DNA from: Rugosibacter sp.
GTDB lineage: Bacteria; Pseudomonadota; Gammaproteobacteria; Burkholderiales; Rhodocyclaceae
Reading direction: 5' to 3'
NCBI GenBank assembly: GCA_030645365.1
Contig: JAUSMB010000035.1
Coordinates: 1-64,000, forward strand
Length of the DNA stretch: 64,000 bases
Numbering within the stretch: position 1 is the first letter of the stretch; every line of letters begins with the position of its first letter. Made by a program: the position numbers and the translations under genes. Below, piece by piece: positions 12,698 to 23,643 of this stretch. A model generated the notes under the pieces. That model saw only the letters and a list, made by a program, of their open reading frames with translations. It did no database searches and was not told the DNA's origin.

Positions 12698-14404
12698 ATG
12701 TCAACTACTGCTATTGCCGAAAATTCATCCATGGAAAGCTTTGCCGCGTTATTTGAGGAAAGCCTCCAGCGTCAGGAAATGCGCGCCGGTGAAGTGATTA
12801 CGGCCGAAGTGATTCGTCTGGATCAAAATTTTGTCATCGTTAACGCCGGCCTTAAATCGGAAAGCGCGATTGCTATTGAAGAGTTTCAAAACGAACGTGG
12901 CGAGCTTGAAGTCGCTCCGGGCGATTTTGTTCAAGTGGCTATTGAAATGCTTGAAGACGGCTACGGCGCGACGCGTTTATCGCGTGAAAAAGCCAAGCGC
13001 ATTTCTGCCTGGAATGATCTCGACAAAGCAATGGTCGACGGTACGTTGGTCAAGGGTTTTGTCAGCGGTAAAGTCAAAGGTGGCCTCACGGTCATGGTGA
13101 ATGGCATTCGTGCCTTTTTGCCGGGCTCTCTGGTAGATACTCGCCCCGTCAAGGACACCACGCCTTTTGAAGGCAAAGAATTCGAATTCAAAGTCATCAA
13201 GCTCGATCGCAAGCGTAACAACGTGGTGGTTTCCCGCCGTGCGGTGATGGAAGCAACTATGGGTGAAGATCGTCAACAACTGCTGGAAGTGCTCAAGGAA
13301 GGCACGATTATCAAGGGCATCGTCAAGAACATCACGGATTACGGTGCGTTTGTGGATCTCGGCGGGATTGATGGTCTGCTGCACATTACTGACCTGGCTT
13401 GGCGTCGCGTGCGTCACCCGAGCGAAGTGATCAATGTCGGTGATGAAGTCACCGCCAAAGTGCTCAAGTTTGACCAAGAGAAAAATCGTGTGAGTTTGGG
13501 CATGAAGCAATTGGGTGAAGACCCATGGGTGGGCATCGCACGCCGTTACCCCGCTGGAACGCGTCTGTTTGGTAATGTCACCAATCTGACTGACTACGGC
13601 TCGTTTGTTGAAATTGAACAGGGCATCGAAGGCTTGGTGCACGTTTCAGAAATGGACTGGACCAACAAGAATATTCATCCGACCAAGGTTGTTCAATTGG
13701 GTGATGAAGTTGAAGTCATGATTCTTGAAATTGATGAAGAGCGACGCCGCATCTCATTGGGCATGAAGCAGTGCATTCCCAACCCATGGGAAGATTTTGA
13801 GATGAATCACAAGAAGGGCGATAAAGTCAAAGGCTTGATCAAGTCGATCACTGATTTTGGCGTGTTTATCGGTCTGCCCGGCGGTATTGATGGTTTGATT
13901 CATCTCTCCGACCTATCCTGGTCGACGCCTGGTGAAGAGGCCAAGCAAAACTTCAAGAAGGGTGATGAGCTCGAGGCATTGGTGCTGGCGATTGATGTTG
14001 AAAAAGAGCGTATTTCTCTGGGCGTTAAACAGCTTGATGGCGATCCATTCACCAGCTTCGTAGCGACTCACGACAAGAGCAGCATGGTGACCGGCCCGGT
14101 GAAAAGTGTTGATGCACGCGGTGCGGTGATTGATCTGGGTGATGATGTCGAAGGCTATCTGCGGGTGTCCGAGTTTTCGCGTGAGCGGACAGAAGATATG
14201 ACACAGCATCTGAAAGTAGGCGATGTGGTAGAGGCAATGATTATTAACGTGGATCGCAAAACGCGTTCTATCAATCTATCCATTAAAGCCAAGGATCAGG
14301 CTGAGCAGTCTTCCGCAATTCAGAAGCTGGCTTCAGAGAGTGCGGGTAATGCTGGCACGACGAGCTTGGGTGCTTTGCTCAAAGCCAAGCTCAAGCAGCA
14401 ATAA
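12698..14404 (+). CDS. rpsA: 30S ribosomal protein S1
   Basis: Multiple S1 repeats ([29 protein letters not shown]). Confidence 0.97.
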   Translation: MSTTAIAENSSMESFAALFEESLQRQEMRAGEVITAEVIRLDQNFVIVNAGLKSESAIAIEEFQNERGELEVAPGDFVQVAIEMLEDGYGATRLSREKAKRISAWNDLDKAMVDGTLVKGFVSGKVKGGLTVMVNGIRAFLPGSLVDTRPVKDTTPFEGKEFEFKVIKLDRKRNNVVVSRRAVMEATMGEDRQQLLEVLKEGTIIKGIVKNITDYGAFVDLGGIDGLLHITDLAWRRVRHPSEVINVGDEVTAKVLKFDQEKNRVSLGMKQLGEDPWVGIARRYPAGTRLFGNVTNLTDYGSFVEIEQGIEGLVHVSEMDWTNKNIHPTKVVQLGDEVEVMILEIDEERRRISLGMKQCIPNPWEDFEMNHKKGDKVKGLIKSITDFGVFIGLPGGIDGLIHLSDLSWSTPGEEAKQNFKKGDELEALVLAIDVEKERISLGVKQLDGDPFTSFVATHDKSSMVTGPVKSVDARGAVIDLGDDVEGYLRVSEFSRERTEDMTQHLKVGDVVEAMIINVDRKTRSINLSIKAKDQAEQSSAIQKLASESAGNAGTTSLGALLKAKLKQQ

Positions 14405-14416
14405 TTCGCTGTCATC

Positions 14417-14710
14417 ATGACTAAATCGGAACTTATCAACCGGTTGGCAGAGCGTTTTCCGCAATTAGGGGCGAAAGATGCCGATTACGCGGTAAAGGTC
14501 TTGCTCGATGCGCTCTCTGCGGCACTGGTCAGTGGAGATCGCATTGAAGTCCGTGGGTTTGGTAGTTTTTCATTGAACTATCGCCCGCCACGGATTGGTC
14601 GTAACCCTAAATCGGGTGAGAAGGTTAACGTGCCTGAAAAGTACGTACCCCACTTCAAAGCCGGTAAAGAGTTGCGGGAGCGGGTTGATCTTGGGCTAAC
14701 AAAGCCGTGA
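14417..14710 (+). CDS. ihfB: Integration host factor subunit beta
   Basis: [18 protein letters not shown]...[24 protein letters not shown]. Confidence 0.95.
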   Translation: MTKSELINRLAERFPQLGAKDADYAVKVLLDALSAALVSGDRIEVRGFGSFSLNYRPPRIGRNPKSGEKVNVPEKYVPHFKAGKELRERVDLGLTKP

Positions 14711-14730
14711 ATGTCACAGTAACGTTGTAT

Positions 14731-14764
14731 AAAAGCGGTACCTGTTAATAGGTGCCGCTTTTTT
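14731..14764 (+). terminator. Rho-independent terminator after ihfB
   Basis: AAAAGCGGTACCTGTTAATAGGTGCCGCTTTTTT stem-loop with T tract. Confidence 0.75.
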
Positions 14765-14796
14765 CATTCTGCTGCTTGCATACTGTCTGACTGATT

Positions 14797-15033
14797 ATGA
14801 TGCCGACCTTATTCCGATTTTTCCTGTGGGTGATTCGCGCCCTCCTGTTTTTTGCTCTGCTGGGTTTGGCGATCAAAAATAGCGGCACGATGCTGCTGCG
14901 GTTTTTTTTCGGTCAAGAATGGACAGCGCCTATTTCACTTGTCATTCTGACTGTTTTTACACTCGGTGTCGCTGTCGGATTAACTGCGGCGATCAGCTTC
15001 TCGCGCCGCCGCAAGGCTAAAGACAATGCGTGA
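14797..15033 (+). CDS. lapA: LapA-domain inner membrane protein
   Basis: Two TM segments with LLGLAIKNSGTMLLRFFFGQEW; located before lapB. Confidence 0.8.
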   Translation: MMPTLFRFFLWVIRALLFFALLGLAIKNSGTMLLRFFFGQEWTAPISLVILTVFTLGVAVGLTAAISFSRRRKAKDNA

Positions 15034-15064
15034 ATGCTTAAGCGCGTAAGCGCCAAATAAAACA

Positions 15065-16267
15065 ATGGAAATTGAGCTTTGGTGGTTACTCGCCATCCCC
15101 GGATTTTTTGTACTCGGCTGGATTGCTGCGCGTATTGATATTAAGCAGCTGGTCAACGAGTCGCGGGCTTTGCCCCACTCTTACTTCAAAGGGTTGAATT
15201 TCCTTCTCAACGAACAACCCGATCAAGCGATCGAAGCCTTTATTGAAGCGGCACGGGTTGATCCGGAAACAATTGAACTGCACTTCACGTTAGGCAGTTT
15301 GTTTCGCCGCCGTGGCGAGACGGATCGCGCCATTCGCATGCATCAGCATCTGATTGATCGCGATGCGCTGGATCCGGCACAGAGATTACATGCACTATCT
15401 GAACTTGGGCAGGATTATCTCAAAGCCGGTTTGCTGGATCGTGCCGAAGAAATCTTTCTCAAGTTGCGCGGCACAGAGCGCGATGAAGAAGCCCTTAAAA
15501 ATTTGCTGGAAATTTATCAGCAAGAAAAAGAATGGAAGAAAGCCATTGAAATCGCCGAAGCCTTGCCTGACCATGCAGATCATCTGTGGCAAAAGGCTGT
15601 TGCAGAGTTTCACTGTGAGATGGCTGCCAATGCCCTGTTGAGCGGACAGGTGGATGAAGCCCGGGAGCTTCTACAGACTGCGCTGACGCGTAACCGGAAA
15701 TGTGTTCGTGCACTTTTGTTATTAGGCGATTGCGAAGTAAAAGTCGGTGCTGGCAACACGCCGCAAAGTCAATATTCCTGGGGTGCGGCGATTGACTATT
15801 GGAAACGCATTGAGCAATACAACCCGATGTATGTCGGGCTGGTGGCTGACCGCTTGATGACAGCGTACACCCATCTGGGGCGCAAGGCCGAGGGTGTTGA
15901 ATTGCTGCGTGCCTGGCAAGAGCGTCACCCCTCGCTTGATTTACTTGAGGTTGTCTTGCGAGTTGAAATTGAAGAAGGTCATATTGAAGCGGCTTATCAG
16001 CTTGCGCGCGATGAGCTGCGCCGCAATCCTACTTTGCTTGGGCTGGAAAAATTTCTGGAAGCGCAGGTGCTGGTTTCGTCCGAAGCCCGTCGCCCTGATC
16101 TGGAGCTGGTCAAACACTTGATTCATAACCACACACGGCGAGTCGCGCGCTATCGTTGCGATGCCTGTGGTTTTAAAGCGCGCCAGTTTTATTGGCGTTG
16201 CCCCGGCTGTGGGGGTTGGGAAACTTACCCGCCCAAGCGGACAGAAGAATTTGATATCACGATCTAG
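15065..16267 (+). CDS. lapB: Lipopolysaccharide assembly protein LapB (TPR + rubredoxin-like)
   Basis: N-terminal TM, TPRs, C-terminal CDACGFKARQFYWRCPGCGGWETYPP zinc ribbon. Confidence 0.93.
   Translation: MEIELWWLLAIPGFFVLGWIAARIDIKQLVNESRALPHSYFKGLNFLLNEQPDQAIEAFIEAARVDPETIELHFTLGSLFRRRGETDRAIRMHQHLIDRDALDPAQRLHALSELGQDYLKAGLLDRAEEIFLKLRGTERDEEALKNLLEIYQQEKEWKKAIEIAEALPDHADHLWQKAVAEFHCEMAANALLSGQVDEARELLQTALTRNRKCVRALLLLGDCEVKVGAGNTPQSQYSWGAAIDYWKRIEQYNPMYVGLVADRLMTAYTHLGRKAEGVELLRAWQERHPSLDLLEVVLRVEIEEGHIEAAYQLARDELRRNPTLLGLEKFLEAQVLVSSEARRPDLELVKHLIHNHTRRVARYRCDACGFKARQFYWRCPGCGGWETYPPKRTEEFDITI
15746..15769 (+). repeat. 24-bp dispersed motif, copy inside lapB (19/24; coordinates approximate)
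   Basis: AAAAGTCGGTGCTGGCAACACGCC. Confidence 0.5.
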
Positions 16268-16346
16268 CGTATAGAAATCCTATGAAAATCCGCAACCATT
16301 CGCAAATCAATCACGCGAAAAAGTTTATCCCTAGTCAGGGCTGCTT

Positions 16347-17288
16347 ATGAATACCTCATTACCTGACACCTCTGCTGCACGCGTGCTCATTGTGGGCGAT
16401 GTTATGCTGGACCGTTACTGGTTTGGTGAGGTATCGCGCATTTCGCCAGAGGCGCCTGTGCCTGTCGTGAAAATTGAAAAAGTCGAAGAGCGACCCGGCG
16501 GCGCGGCTAACGTGGCGAGAAATTGTGCAGCATTGGGAGCCAGGGTTTCTTTGCTCTCAGTCGTCGGTGCCGATGAGGCGGGAAAAACGCTGGCGCAATT
16601 GATGTCTGACGCGAACATCGAATCCAGTTTGCATGAAGATGCCGGGCTGAATACCACGGTCAAACTCCGCGTGATTGGGCGGCAACAACAGCTCTTGCGC
16701 ATTGATTTTGAAAACACGCCGGATCACGAAGTGCTACGCGCGAAGCTGGCTGATTTCAGCGCACGGCTTGCAGATTGCGATGTCGTGATTTTGTCTGACT
16801 ACGGTAAAGGCGGCTTGACGCACATCACTGAAATGATACAGCGCGCAAAGGATGCAGGTAAGCCCGTGCTGGTCGACCCCAAAGGTGAAGATTACGCGCG
16901 CTATGCAGGCGCTACTTTGCTCACGCCCAATCGTGCAGAGCTGCGTGAAGTTACCGGCAAATGGCAAAACGAAGCCGAGCTCGTCGCCAAAGCGCAGCAG
17001 TTGCGTGAATCGCTTGGTCTAACCGCCTTGCTGGTCACCCGTAGCGAAGAAGGCATGACCTTGTTCTCAGCAGATGGCGTGCGCAACGAAGCCGCTGTTG
17101 CGCGTGAAGTTTATGATGTCAGCGGTGCGGGTGATACCGTAATCGCTACGCTGGCCGTGATGCTGGCGAGTGGCTTGCCGCTTGACCAGGCGCTGTTCCT
17201 GGCTAATCGCGCTGCGGGCGTGGTGGTCGGTAAATTGGGCACGGCCACGTGTTCACTGGATGAACTAAAACAAAGCACTTTGCTTTAG
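16347..17288 (+). CDS. rfaE1: D-glycero-beta-D-manno-heptose-7-phosphate kinase
   Basis: PfkB-family: VLIVGDVMLDRYWFGEVSRISPEAPVPVVK; DVSGAGDTVIATLA. Confidence 0.94.
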   Translation: MNTSLPDTSAARVLIVGDVMLDRYWFGEVSRISPEAPVPVVKIEKVEERPGGAANVARNCAALGARVSLLSVVGADEAGKTLAQLMSDANIESSLHEDAGLNTTVKLRVIGRQQQLLRIDFENTPDHEVLRAKLADFSARLADCDVVILSDYGKGGLTHITEMIQRAKDAGKPVLVDPKGEDYARYAGATLLTPNRAELREVTGKWQNEAELVAKAQQLRESLGLTALLVTRSEEGMTLFSADGVRNEAAVAREVYDVSGAGDTVIATLAVMLASGLPLDQALFLANRAAGVVVGKLGTATCSLDELKQSTLL

Positions 17289-17322
17289 AAGTAACACGCT
17301 AACCAAACCATAGAGGTTGCTT

Positions 17323-18321
17323 ATGTATTACATCGTAACGGGTGCATGTGGATTTATCGGATCTAATCTTGTCAAGGCGCTCAATGAACGTGGCATCACT
17401 GAGATTATTGCCGTCGATAACCTTGCCCAAGCAGATAAATTCAGCAATCTCACTGATTGCGACATTGCCGATTATCTTGATCAGCAAGAATTTATCGATA
17501 TGGTCACGCAGGGTCATTTTGATGGGCATCTTGAAGCGGTTTTGCATCAAGGTGCTTGTTCAGACACAATGGAAACCGATGGTCGCTACATGATGGCCAA
17601 TAATTATCGTTACTCGTTGTCTTTGCTGAATCACTGCCAAGAGCAGGAAGTGCCCTTTCTCTATGCCTCTTCCGCCTCTGTCTATGGTGGTGGCAATGTC
17701 TTTCGTGAGCAACGTGAGTTTGAAGCGCCATTGAATGTTTACGGGTATTCAAAATTCCTGTTCGATCAAGTCGTGCGTCGCCGACTAGAGTCGCATGCGG
17801 CCAGCACCGACGCGCAAATTACCGGCTTTCGTTATTTCAATGTGTATGGCCCGCGCGAGCAACATAAAGGGCGTATGGCCTCGGTGGCTTTTCATCACTT
17901 CAATCAATACCGCAGCCAAGGCAAAGTCAAACTGTTTGAAGGTTTTGATGGCTATGACAATGGCGAGCAGAAACGCGATTTTGTGTATGTGGCCGATGTC
18001 GTCAAAGTCAATATGGCATTTCTTGAAAGCGGTGTTTCCGGCATTTACAACCTGGGTAGCGGGCGCGCGCAAAGCTTCAATGAGCTCGCGGTGGCGACAG
18101 TGAATGCCTGCCGCAGCTTAGATGGATTGCCCGCTTTGCCGCTGGTTGAGCTGGTCGCGCAAGGTGCCATTGAATACATTGCCTTTCCTGAGGCCTTAAA
18201 GGGTAAATACCAAAGTTTTACCGAGGCGGATCTCACACAGCTACGCCATGCAGGCTACAAAAATGAATTTTTTTCGGTAGCGGACGGTGTGGCTGATTAC
18301 ATTCGCTGCCTGAGTCAATGA
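17323..18321 (+). CDS. hldD: ADP-L-glycero-D-manno-heptose 6-epimerase
   Basis: [56 protein letters not shown]. Confidence 0.95.
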   Translation: MYYIVTGACGFIGSNLVKALNERGITEIIAVDNLAQADKFSNLTDCDIADYLDQQEFIDMVTQGHFDGHLEAVLHQGACSDTMETDGRYMMANNYRYSLSLLNHCQEQEVPFLYASSASVYGGGNVFREQREFEAPLNVYGYSKFLFDQVVRRRLESHAASTDAQITGFRYFNVYGPREQHKGRMASVAFHHFNQYRSQGKVKLFEGFDGYDNGEQKRDFVYVADVVKVNMAFLESGVSGIYNLGSGRAQSFNELAVATVNACRSLDGLPALPLVELVAQGAIEYIAFPEALKGKYQSFTEADLTQLRHAGYKNEFFSVADGVADYIRCLSQ

Positions 18322-18325
18322 GTCA

Positions 18326-19252
18326 ATGAGTCATCTGAAAGTATCCCCCATGACGTGGAAAACACTGGAAGATTTTGTTGGCAATACCCCGTTGGTTCAG
18401 CTCAAGCGTTTGCCTGGAGCAGAAAATGCTCAACGCAACAATGTGATTCTGGTCAAGCTGGAAGGCAATAACCCTGCCGGGTCAGTTAAAGATCGGCCCG
18501 CGCTTTCCATGATTATGCACGCTGAAGCGCGAGGCGAAATCAAGCCGGGCGACACGCTGATTGAAGCCACGTCAGGCAATACCGGCATTGCTCTAGCCAT
18601 GGCCGCCGCGATGCGGGGTTATCGCATGGTGCTCATCATGCCCGAGAATCAAAGCATTGAGCGGCGCCAGACCATGAAAGCCTTTGGTGCTGAGCTTATT
18701 CTGACACCCAAAGCTGGCGGCATGGAATCTGCGCGTGATCTTGCCGAAGAAATGGTACGCGCCGGTCGGGGCCGTGTGTTGGATCAATTCGCCAATGTCG
18801 ATAATCCCCAGTCGCACTTTGAGGGTACCGGGCCAGAAATCTGGCGCGATACAGAAGGACGCATCACACATTTTGTCTCCAGCATGGGTACCACCGGCAC
18901 CATCATGGGCTGCTCGCGTTTTTTGAAAGCGCAAAATCCAGCCATTCGCATTATCGGCTGCCAGCCCGAAGAAGGATCGCAAATTCCCGGCATTCGTAAA
19001 TGGCCCCAAGCGTATCTGCCCAAAATTTTTGATGCCAGCCGTGTCGATCAAGTTGAAAACGTCAGCCAGGCAGAAGCCGAAAACATGACGCGGCGCCTGG
19101 CGTGTGAAGAAGGCATCTTTGCGGGCATTTCTTCCGGCGGTGGCGTGCATATTGCCTTGCGCATTGCGGCTACCGTTGAAAATGCTGTCATCGTCAGCAT
19201 CATCTGCGACCGGGGCGACCGCTATTTATCTACCGGTGTTTTCCCGGCTTGA
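18326..19252 (+). CDS. cysM: Cysteine synthase B
   Basis: LEDFVGNTPLVQLKRLPG, LEGNNPAGSVKDRPALSMI, EATSGNTGIALAMAAAMRGY. Confidence 0.95.
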   Translation: MSHLKVSPMTWKTLEDFVGNTPLVQLKRLPGAENAQRNNVILVKLEGNNPAGSVKDRPALSMIMHAEARGEIKPGDTLIEATSGNTGIALAMAAAMRGYRMVLIMPENQSIERRQTMKAFGAELILTPKAGGMESARDLAEEMVRAGRGRVLDQFANVDNPQSHFEGTGPEIWRDTEGRITHFVSSMGTTGTIMGCSRFLKAQNPAIRIIGCQPEEGSQIPGIRKWPQAYLPKIFDASRVDQVENVSQAEAENMTRRLACEEGIFAGISSGGGVHIALRIAATVENAVIVSIICDRGDRYLSTGVFPA

Positions 19253-19309
19253 GCTTTTGTATCACCAGATGAAAAACCGGTTTGATTTTTCTCAGTTAGC
19301 AGGTGGCCA

Positions 19310-19333
19310 AAAAGTCGGTTCTGGTGATACGGC
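19310..19333 (+). repeat. 24-bp dispersed motif, cysM-ubiA intergenic (22/24)
   Basis: AAAAGTCGGTTCTGGTGATACGGC. Confidence 0.85.
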
Positions 19334-19363
19334 AAGCTGCCCTCTTCATGGCGTGATTTGTTC

Positions 19364-20248
19364 ATGAATTACACAGCGCTCATCGAAAAACTAGACACGT
19401 ACGAAAAGCTGATGCGGCTGGATAAGCCGATCGGTACGCTGCTGCTCCTGTGGCCGACACTGTGGGCCTTGTGGATTGCCACTCATGGCCAGCCGCCTCT
19501 ATTCCTGGTCTGGATTTTTACCCTGGGCACGCTCTTGATGCGCTCGGCTGGCTGCGTGATCAACGATTGGGCTGACCGTGATTTTGACCCGCATGTGGCG
19601 CGCACGAAAGACCGGCCGTTGGCCGCAGGCCGTGTCTCGCCGCGTGAGGCGCTGGTGTTGGCGGCGGCGCTCACGCTGTGCGCCGGGCTGTTGATTCTGC
19701 CGATCTGGCAAGACATCTGGCCACTTGCGTTGGTGGCGGTATTTCTTGCGGCAAGCTATCCCTTCACCAAACGTTTTTTTGCCATCCCGCAAGCCTATCT
19801 CGGCATCGCCTTCGGCTTTGGCATCCCGATGGCATTTGCCGCAGTGATGGGGCATGTCCCGCCCTTGGGATGGGCAATGCTGGGCGCGAATATTTTTTGG
19901 GCAGTGGCGTATGACACCGAATACGCCATGGTTGACCGCGAGGATGATCTCAAGATTGGTATCAAGACAGCCGCGATCACCTTCGGCTCGTTTGATGTGG
20001 CAGCGGTGATGATCTGTTATGTCATGGCCTTGCTCATCCTCGCCATGGTGGGCGAAGCGCTTGGTTTTGGCTTGCTGTATCAGTCAGGCCTTCTCGTGGC
20101 AGGGCTGATAGCCATCTACCATTTTTTTCTCATTCGTGATCGTGACCGCATGCAATGCTTCAAAGCCTTTCGCCATAACAACTGGTTTGGCGCGGCGATT
20201 TTTTTAGGCATTGTGGCAGAGCTAAATTCGAAGTCTTTTTTTTTCTGA
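19364..20248 (+). CDS. ubiA: 4-hydroxybenzoate octaprenyltransferase
   Basis: [65 protein letters not shown]. Confidence 0.95.
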   Translation: MNYTALIEKLDTYEKLMRLDKPIGTLLLLWPTLWALWIATHGQPPLFLVWIFTLGTLLMRSAGCVINDWADRDFDPHVARTKDRPLAAGRVSPREALVLAAALTLCAGLLILPIWQDIWPLALVAVFLAASYPFTKRFFAIPQAYLGIAFGFGIPMAFAAVMGHVPPLGWAMLGANIFWAVAYDTEYAMVDREDDLKIGIKTAAITFGSFDVAAVMICYVMALLILAMVGEALGFGLLYQSGLLVAGLIAIYHFFLIRDRDRMQCFKAFRHNNWFGAAIFLGIVAELNSKSFFF

Positions 20249-20291
20249 AATGATGTCGGAAAAGACTGCTGCATCGCGCGGAGTATTTTGC

Positions 20292-20315
20292 GCCGTCTCA
20301 CCAGCGCCGACTTTT
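20292..20315 (-). repeat. 24-bp dispersed motif, intergenic after ubiA (23/24)
   Basis: GCCGTCTCACCAGCGCCGACTTTT. Confidence 0.9.
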
Positions 20316-20352
20316 CACGGGGCCTGTTTTGGCCCTGTGACCACTCAATAAA

Positions 20353-21060
20353 TCAAGCAGCAGCGCGTGGTTTGAGCTGGCGCATCTGGCGATCATGCGC
20401 GCGCGAGAGAACAAGCAACGCCGTGACTGCACCAATGAGCGCGAGAAACATGTCGGATTGCGTATCCCACGGGTCGCCCTGCGTGCCGAGGAACTGATCT
20501 GCTCCTTGCCCGATGGCTAGTGCCACCCACCATTCGATCAGCTCATACATTGCGCTGATCGCCAGCACAATGCAGACGATAATAAAAGCCAGCATCTTGC
20601 CGCCGCGCACAAACGCACCACGCAGCAAAATTTCCCGCGCCACCATCGCAGGCACAAAGCCCTGAAAGAAGTGGCCAATCTTGTCGTAAGGATTGCGGCT
20701 CAGGCCAAAGAAATCCTGCAACTGAAATCCCAGCGGCACTTGCGCATAGGTATAAGTCCCGCCGACCATCAGCACCACCGAGTGCGCAAAGATCAGCGCA
20801 TAGAGCAGATTGGTGAGCGGAAAGCGACCATATGTCGCCCACAGAATGGGTAGCGCAATCATCACCGGCAATACCTCTAAAAACCACGTCGCCCGGTCAT
20901 GCGGGTTAAAGCCGGAAAGGGCGAGGAGCGCGATGAGAGTGAGGGAGGTGACAGTTAGCGTGGTGGTGCGGGGCATGGTTGATTTGGTCTTTTGGGAAAG
21001 TTGGTTTTCTGCTTGTGGTGCGGCTGATGAATGTTTAACCTCTATGAGTCTATCAGTCAA
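20353..21060 (-). CDS. DUF2238-type multi-TM membrane protein (YjdF-like)
   Basis: Hydrophobic segments plus RNPYDKIGHFFQGFVPAMVAREILLR and WDTQSDMFLALIGA; start may be internal. Confidence 0.75.
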   Translation of the reverse strand: MTDRLIEVKHSSAAPQAENQLSQKTKSTMPRTTTLTVTSLTLIALLALSGFNPHDRATWFLEVLPVMIALPILWATYGRFPLTNLLYALIFAHSVVLMVGGTYTYAQVPLGFQLQDFFGLSRNPYDKIGHFFQGFVPAMVAREILLRGAFVRGGKMLAFIIVCIVLAISAMYELIEWWVALAIGQGADQFLGTQGDPWDTQSDMFLALIGAVTALLVLSRAHDRQMRQLKPRAAA

Positions 21061-21126
21061 AAATCATTCAGGGATCACCAGCGATGGCTTGAGAGGGTGA
21101 CTGTTGCACTGTTCTGTGTTTAACCC

Positions 21127-21150
21127 GCCGTATCACCAGCGCCGACTTTT
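21127..21150 (-). repeat. 24-bp dispersed motif, intergenic near dinB (consensus copy)
   Basis: GCCGTATCACCAGCGCCGACTTTT. Confidence 0.9.
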
Positions 21151-21181
21151 TGGGCGTTGACTGTCTTATCGCGTCGCGCTA

Positions 21182-22315
21182 TCAAGCCAGCGGCAATTGC
21201 CCTTGCGATGTGCTTTTTTCTTGCGGGGTAGTGAGTCCACCAACACGCACGCCGATGAGGCGCAGGCGTTGTTCCAGCGGAACGCGGCGCAGGCATTCGC
21301 CGGCGGCGCGGCGGATGGTTTGGGCGTTAGCGGTGGCCTCAGGCAGGGTCACATCGCGCGTGATGGTGGAAAAATCGGCATAGCGCAGCTTGATGCCGAT
21401 GGTGCGGCCGATATAGCCTTTTTTGTTCAAGTCGTCCGCCACGCGATTGCATAGCGCGGTAAAAATTTCGCCCAGCTGGGCTTTGTCGTCGCGCGGGTGC
21501 AGGTCGCGCTCAAAGGTGGTTTCTCGGCTGGTGGATTTTGGTTCGCGGTGGGTCACGATCTCTCTGTTATCTCGCCCGTGCGCAGCTTCCAGTAGCCAGT
21601 GGCCATAGCTGCGGCCAAAATGCTGCTGCAAGAAAATCAGCTCGGTGCGGGCGAGCTCGCCAATGGCCTGAATGCCTAGCGCGGCGAGCTTTTCACCCGC
21701 GCGCGGGCCGATGCCGTTGATCTTTCTCACCGGCAGGGGCCACAACTGCGAGGCGATGTCGTCCATGGTGAGGAACGTGATGCCATTTGGTTTATTCAGG
21801 TCAGAGCAGATTTTAGCGAGCAGTTTGTTGGGGGCAACACCGACCGAGCAGGTAAGGCCGGTGGCCGCATGCACTGCGGTTTTGATTTGTTGCACCAGCG
21901 CCAGCGTGTCTTCAGCGAGAAGTGTTAAATCGATATAAATTTCATCAATGCCACGGTCTTCGATTTCGGGTGCGATGGTGGCTACGGCGGCTTTGAAGCG
22001 CTGCGAGGCGATTCGATAAGCATCAAAGTTGGCGGGCAGCAAAATCGCATGGGGCGCAAGCCGTGCAGCTTGCATCACGCCCATGCCAGAATGGATGCCT
22101 AAAGCGCGGCCTTCATAAGTGGCGGTGGTGAGTACGCCACGGCCGGTGTACTCGCCCAAACGCATGAATTGCCAGCTGCCGTTAGCCTGACGCGTGGGCT
22201 GCGGTACAGAGCGTCCGCCCACGGCGACGGGCAGGCCGCTTAGCTCGGGGTAGGTGAGCAACTCGACAGAGGCAAAAAATGCATCCATGTCGAGGTGGGC
22301 AATGCGACGCGGCAT
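21182..22315 (-). CDS. dinB: DNA polymerase IV
   Basis: HLDMDAFFASVELL; SVGVAPNKLLAKICSDLNKPNG; INGIGPRAGEKLAALGI. Confidence 0.95.
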   Translation of the reverse strand: MPRRIAHLDMDAFFASVELLTYPELSGLPVAVGGRSVPQPTRQANGSWQFMRLGEYTGRGVLTTATYEGRALGIHSGMGVMQAARLAPHAILLPANFDAYRIASQRFKAAVATIAPEIEDRGIDEIYIDLTLLAEDTLALVQQIKTAVHAATGLTCSVGVAPNKLLAKICSDLNKPNGITFLTMDDIASQLWPLPVRKINGIGPRAGEKLAALGIQAIGELARTELIFLQQHFGRSYGHWLLEAAHGRDNREIVTHREPKSTSRETTFERDLHPRDDKAQLGEIFTALCNRVADDLNKKGYIGRTIGIKLRYADFSTITRDVTLPEATANAQTIRRAAGECLRRVPLEQRLRLIGVRVGGLTTPQEKSTSQGQLPLA

Positions 22316-22324
22316 GACAGTTGG

Positions 22325-23497
22325 TTAGGCTTGGAGCACGCTCACGGCATCGAGCAGCTGTGCGAAAGCCGCATCGGGCAATGCGGAGGAGAGCGAAAAA
22401 CGTAATCGGCATCCGCCCGCTGGCACGGTAGGTGGACGCATGGCAACGGCCAGTACGCCGCGATCTTCAAGCCGCTGTTGTGCCGCCAGTGCAGCAGTTT
22501 CGCTGCCCAGTACGGCAGGAATGATTTGCGTGGTGGATTGAAGTGTATCTATGCCCAACGCAGCAAGACGATCGCGCAAGGCATCGCCACGTTGCGCGAG
22601 CAGGGCGCGTTCGGCGTCCAAATGCGGCATCAATTCTAGTGCCGCTTGCACCGCGCCACACGCTGCAGGTGGTGGGGCAGTTGAATAGATGATGCCCGTG
22701 CAGCGATTGACCAAATAGTCGATCAGCGCCTGCGAGCCTGCGATGTAAGCCCCGGCCGCACCAAAGGCTTTGCCCAGCGTGCCCATGATGACAGTCGATG
22801 GATTACTGTCATGTAAACCATAGGCCAGCCCGCGCCCCTGAGGGCCGAGCACGCCGCTGGCATGGGCTTCGTCAAGATACAGCACCGCGCCGTGGCGTGA
22901 GGCGAGTGCATTGAGCACCGTGACATCGGCGCGGTCGCCATCCATGCTGAAGACAGATTCGGTGACAATGAATGCGGGGCGGCCTTGGGCGTGTTGCGTG
23001 AGTAATTCGTCAAGATGGGTTACGTCGTTGTGGCGAAACTGAATTTGCTTCACTCCCGCCGCACGACAGCCGGCATGCAGGCTGGAGTGATTGAGCGCAT
23101 CGGTAAACACCAGGGCTTCACGTCCGCCAGCCAGTTTGAATAAAGCGGGTAAAACGGTGGCATTGGCCTGGAATCCGGAATTGAAAATCAGCGCCGCCTG
23201 GGTACCTTTGAATGCGGCAAGCTGCGCTTCTAAGGAAATCATTTCTTCAAGCGTGCCGGTGACCAGGCGGGACGCCCTAGCGCCTGCGCCAAAGCGCTGC
23301 ACCCATTCAATGGCACGCGACTTTAACGCCGGATGTTGTGTGAGGCCAAGGTAGTCGTTGGATGACGCATCAATCAACTGGCGGCCATCGGCCATGACCA
23401 GGTGTGCGCCAGGAATGGCAATCTGCCGCAGACGACGCCGGTGTTGTGTTGCATCAAGCGTGGTTAGCGCGTCGTCGAGTGCTTGTTCAAGCCACAT
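22325..23497 (-). CDS. bioF: 8-amino-7-oxononanoate synthase
   Basis: DASSNDYLGLTQHP; DEAHASGVLGPQGRGL; GTLGKAFGAAGAYIAGS. Confidence 0.93.
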   Translation of the reverse strand: MWLEQALDDALTTLDATQHRRRLRQIAIPGAHLVMADGRQLIDASSNDYLGLTQHPALKSRAIEWVQRFGAGARASRLVTGTLEEMISLEAQLAAFKGTQAALIFNSGFQANATVLPALFKLAGGREALVFTDALNHSSLHAGCRAAGVKQIQFRHNDVTHLDELLTQHAQGRPAFIVTESVFSMDGDRADVTVLNALASRHGAVLYLDEAHASGVLGPQGRGLAYGLHDSNPSTVIMGTLGKAFGAAGAYIAGSQALIDYLVNRCTGIIYSTAPPPAACGAVQAALELMPHLDAERALLAQRGDALRDRLAALGIDTLQSTTQIIPAVLGSETAALAAQQRLEDRGVLAVAMRPPTVPAGGCRLRFSLSSALPDAAFAQLLDAVSVLQA

Positions 23498-23643
23498 GGC
23501 ATATCTGATGGGTGAGGAGTAGAAGAAAAATCATGGTGCGTGGATATTGTAGGGGGGCGCGTATTGTGCCTTGGTTTTGATCTGCAAAGCACGCTGGTCT
23601 GCCAGCTACAATGGCATATTGCATGGGTAATAAGGCATACCGA

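Noticed and set aside
17118-17145. gtcagcggtgcgggtgatacc in rfaE1 resembling the motif
   Set aside because: Encodes the conserved kinase GAGDT motif; similarity explained by protein conservation.
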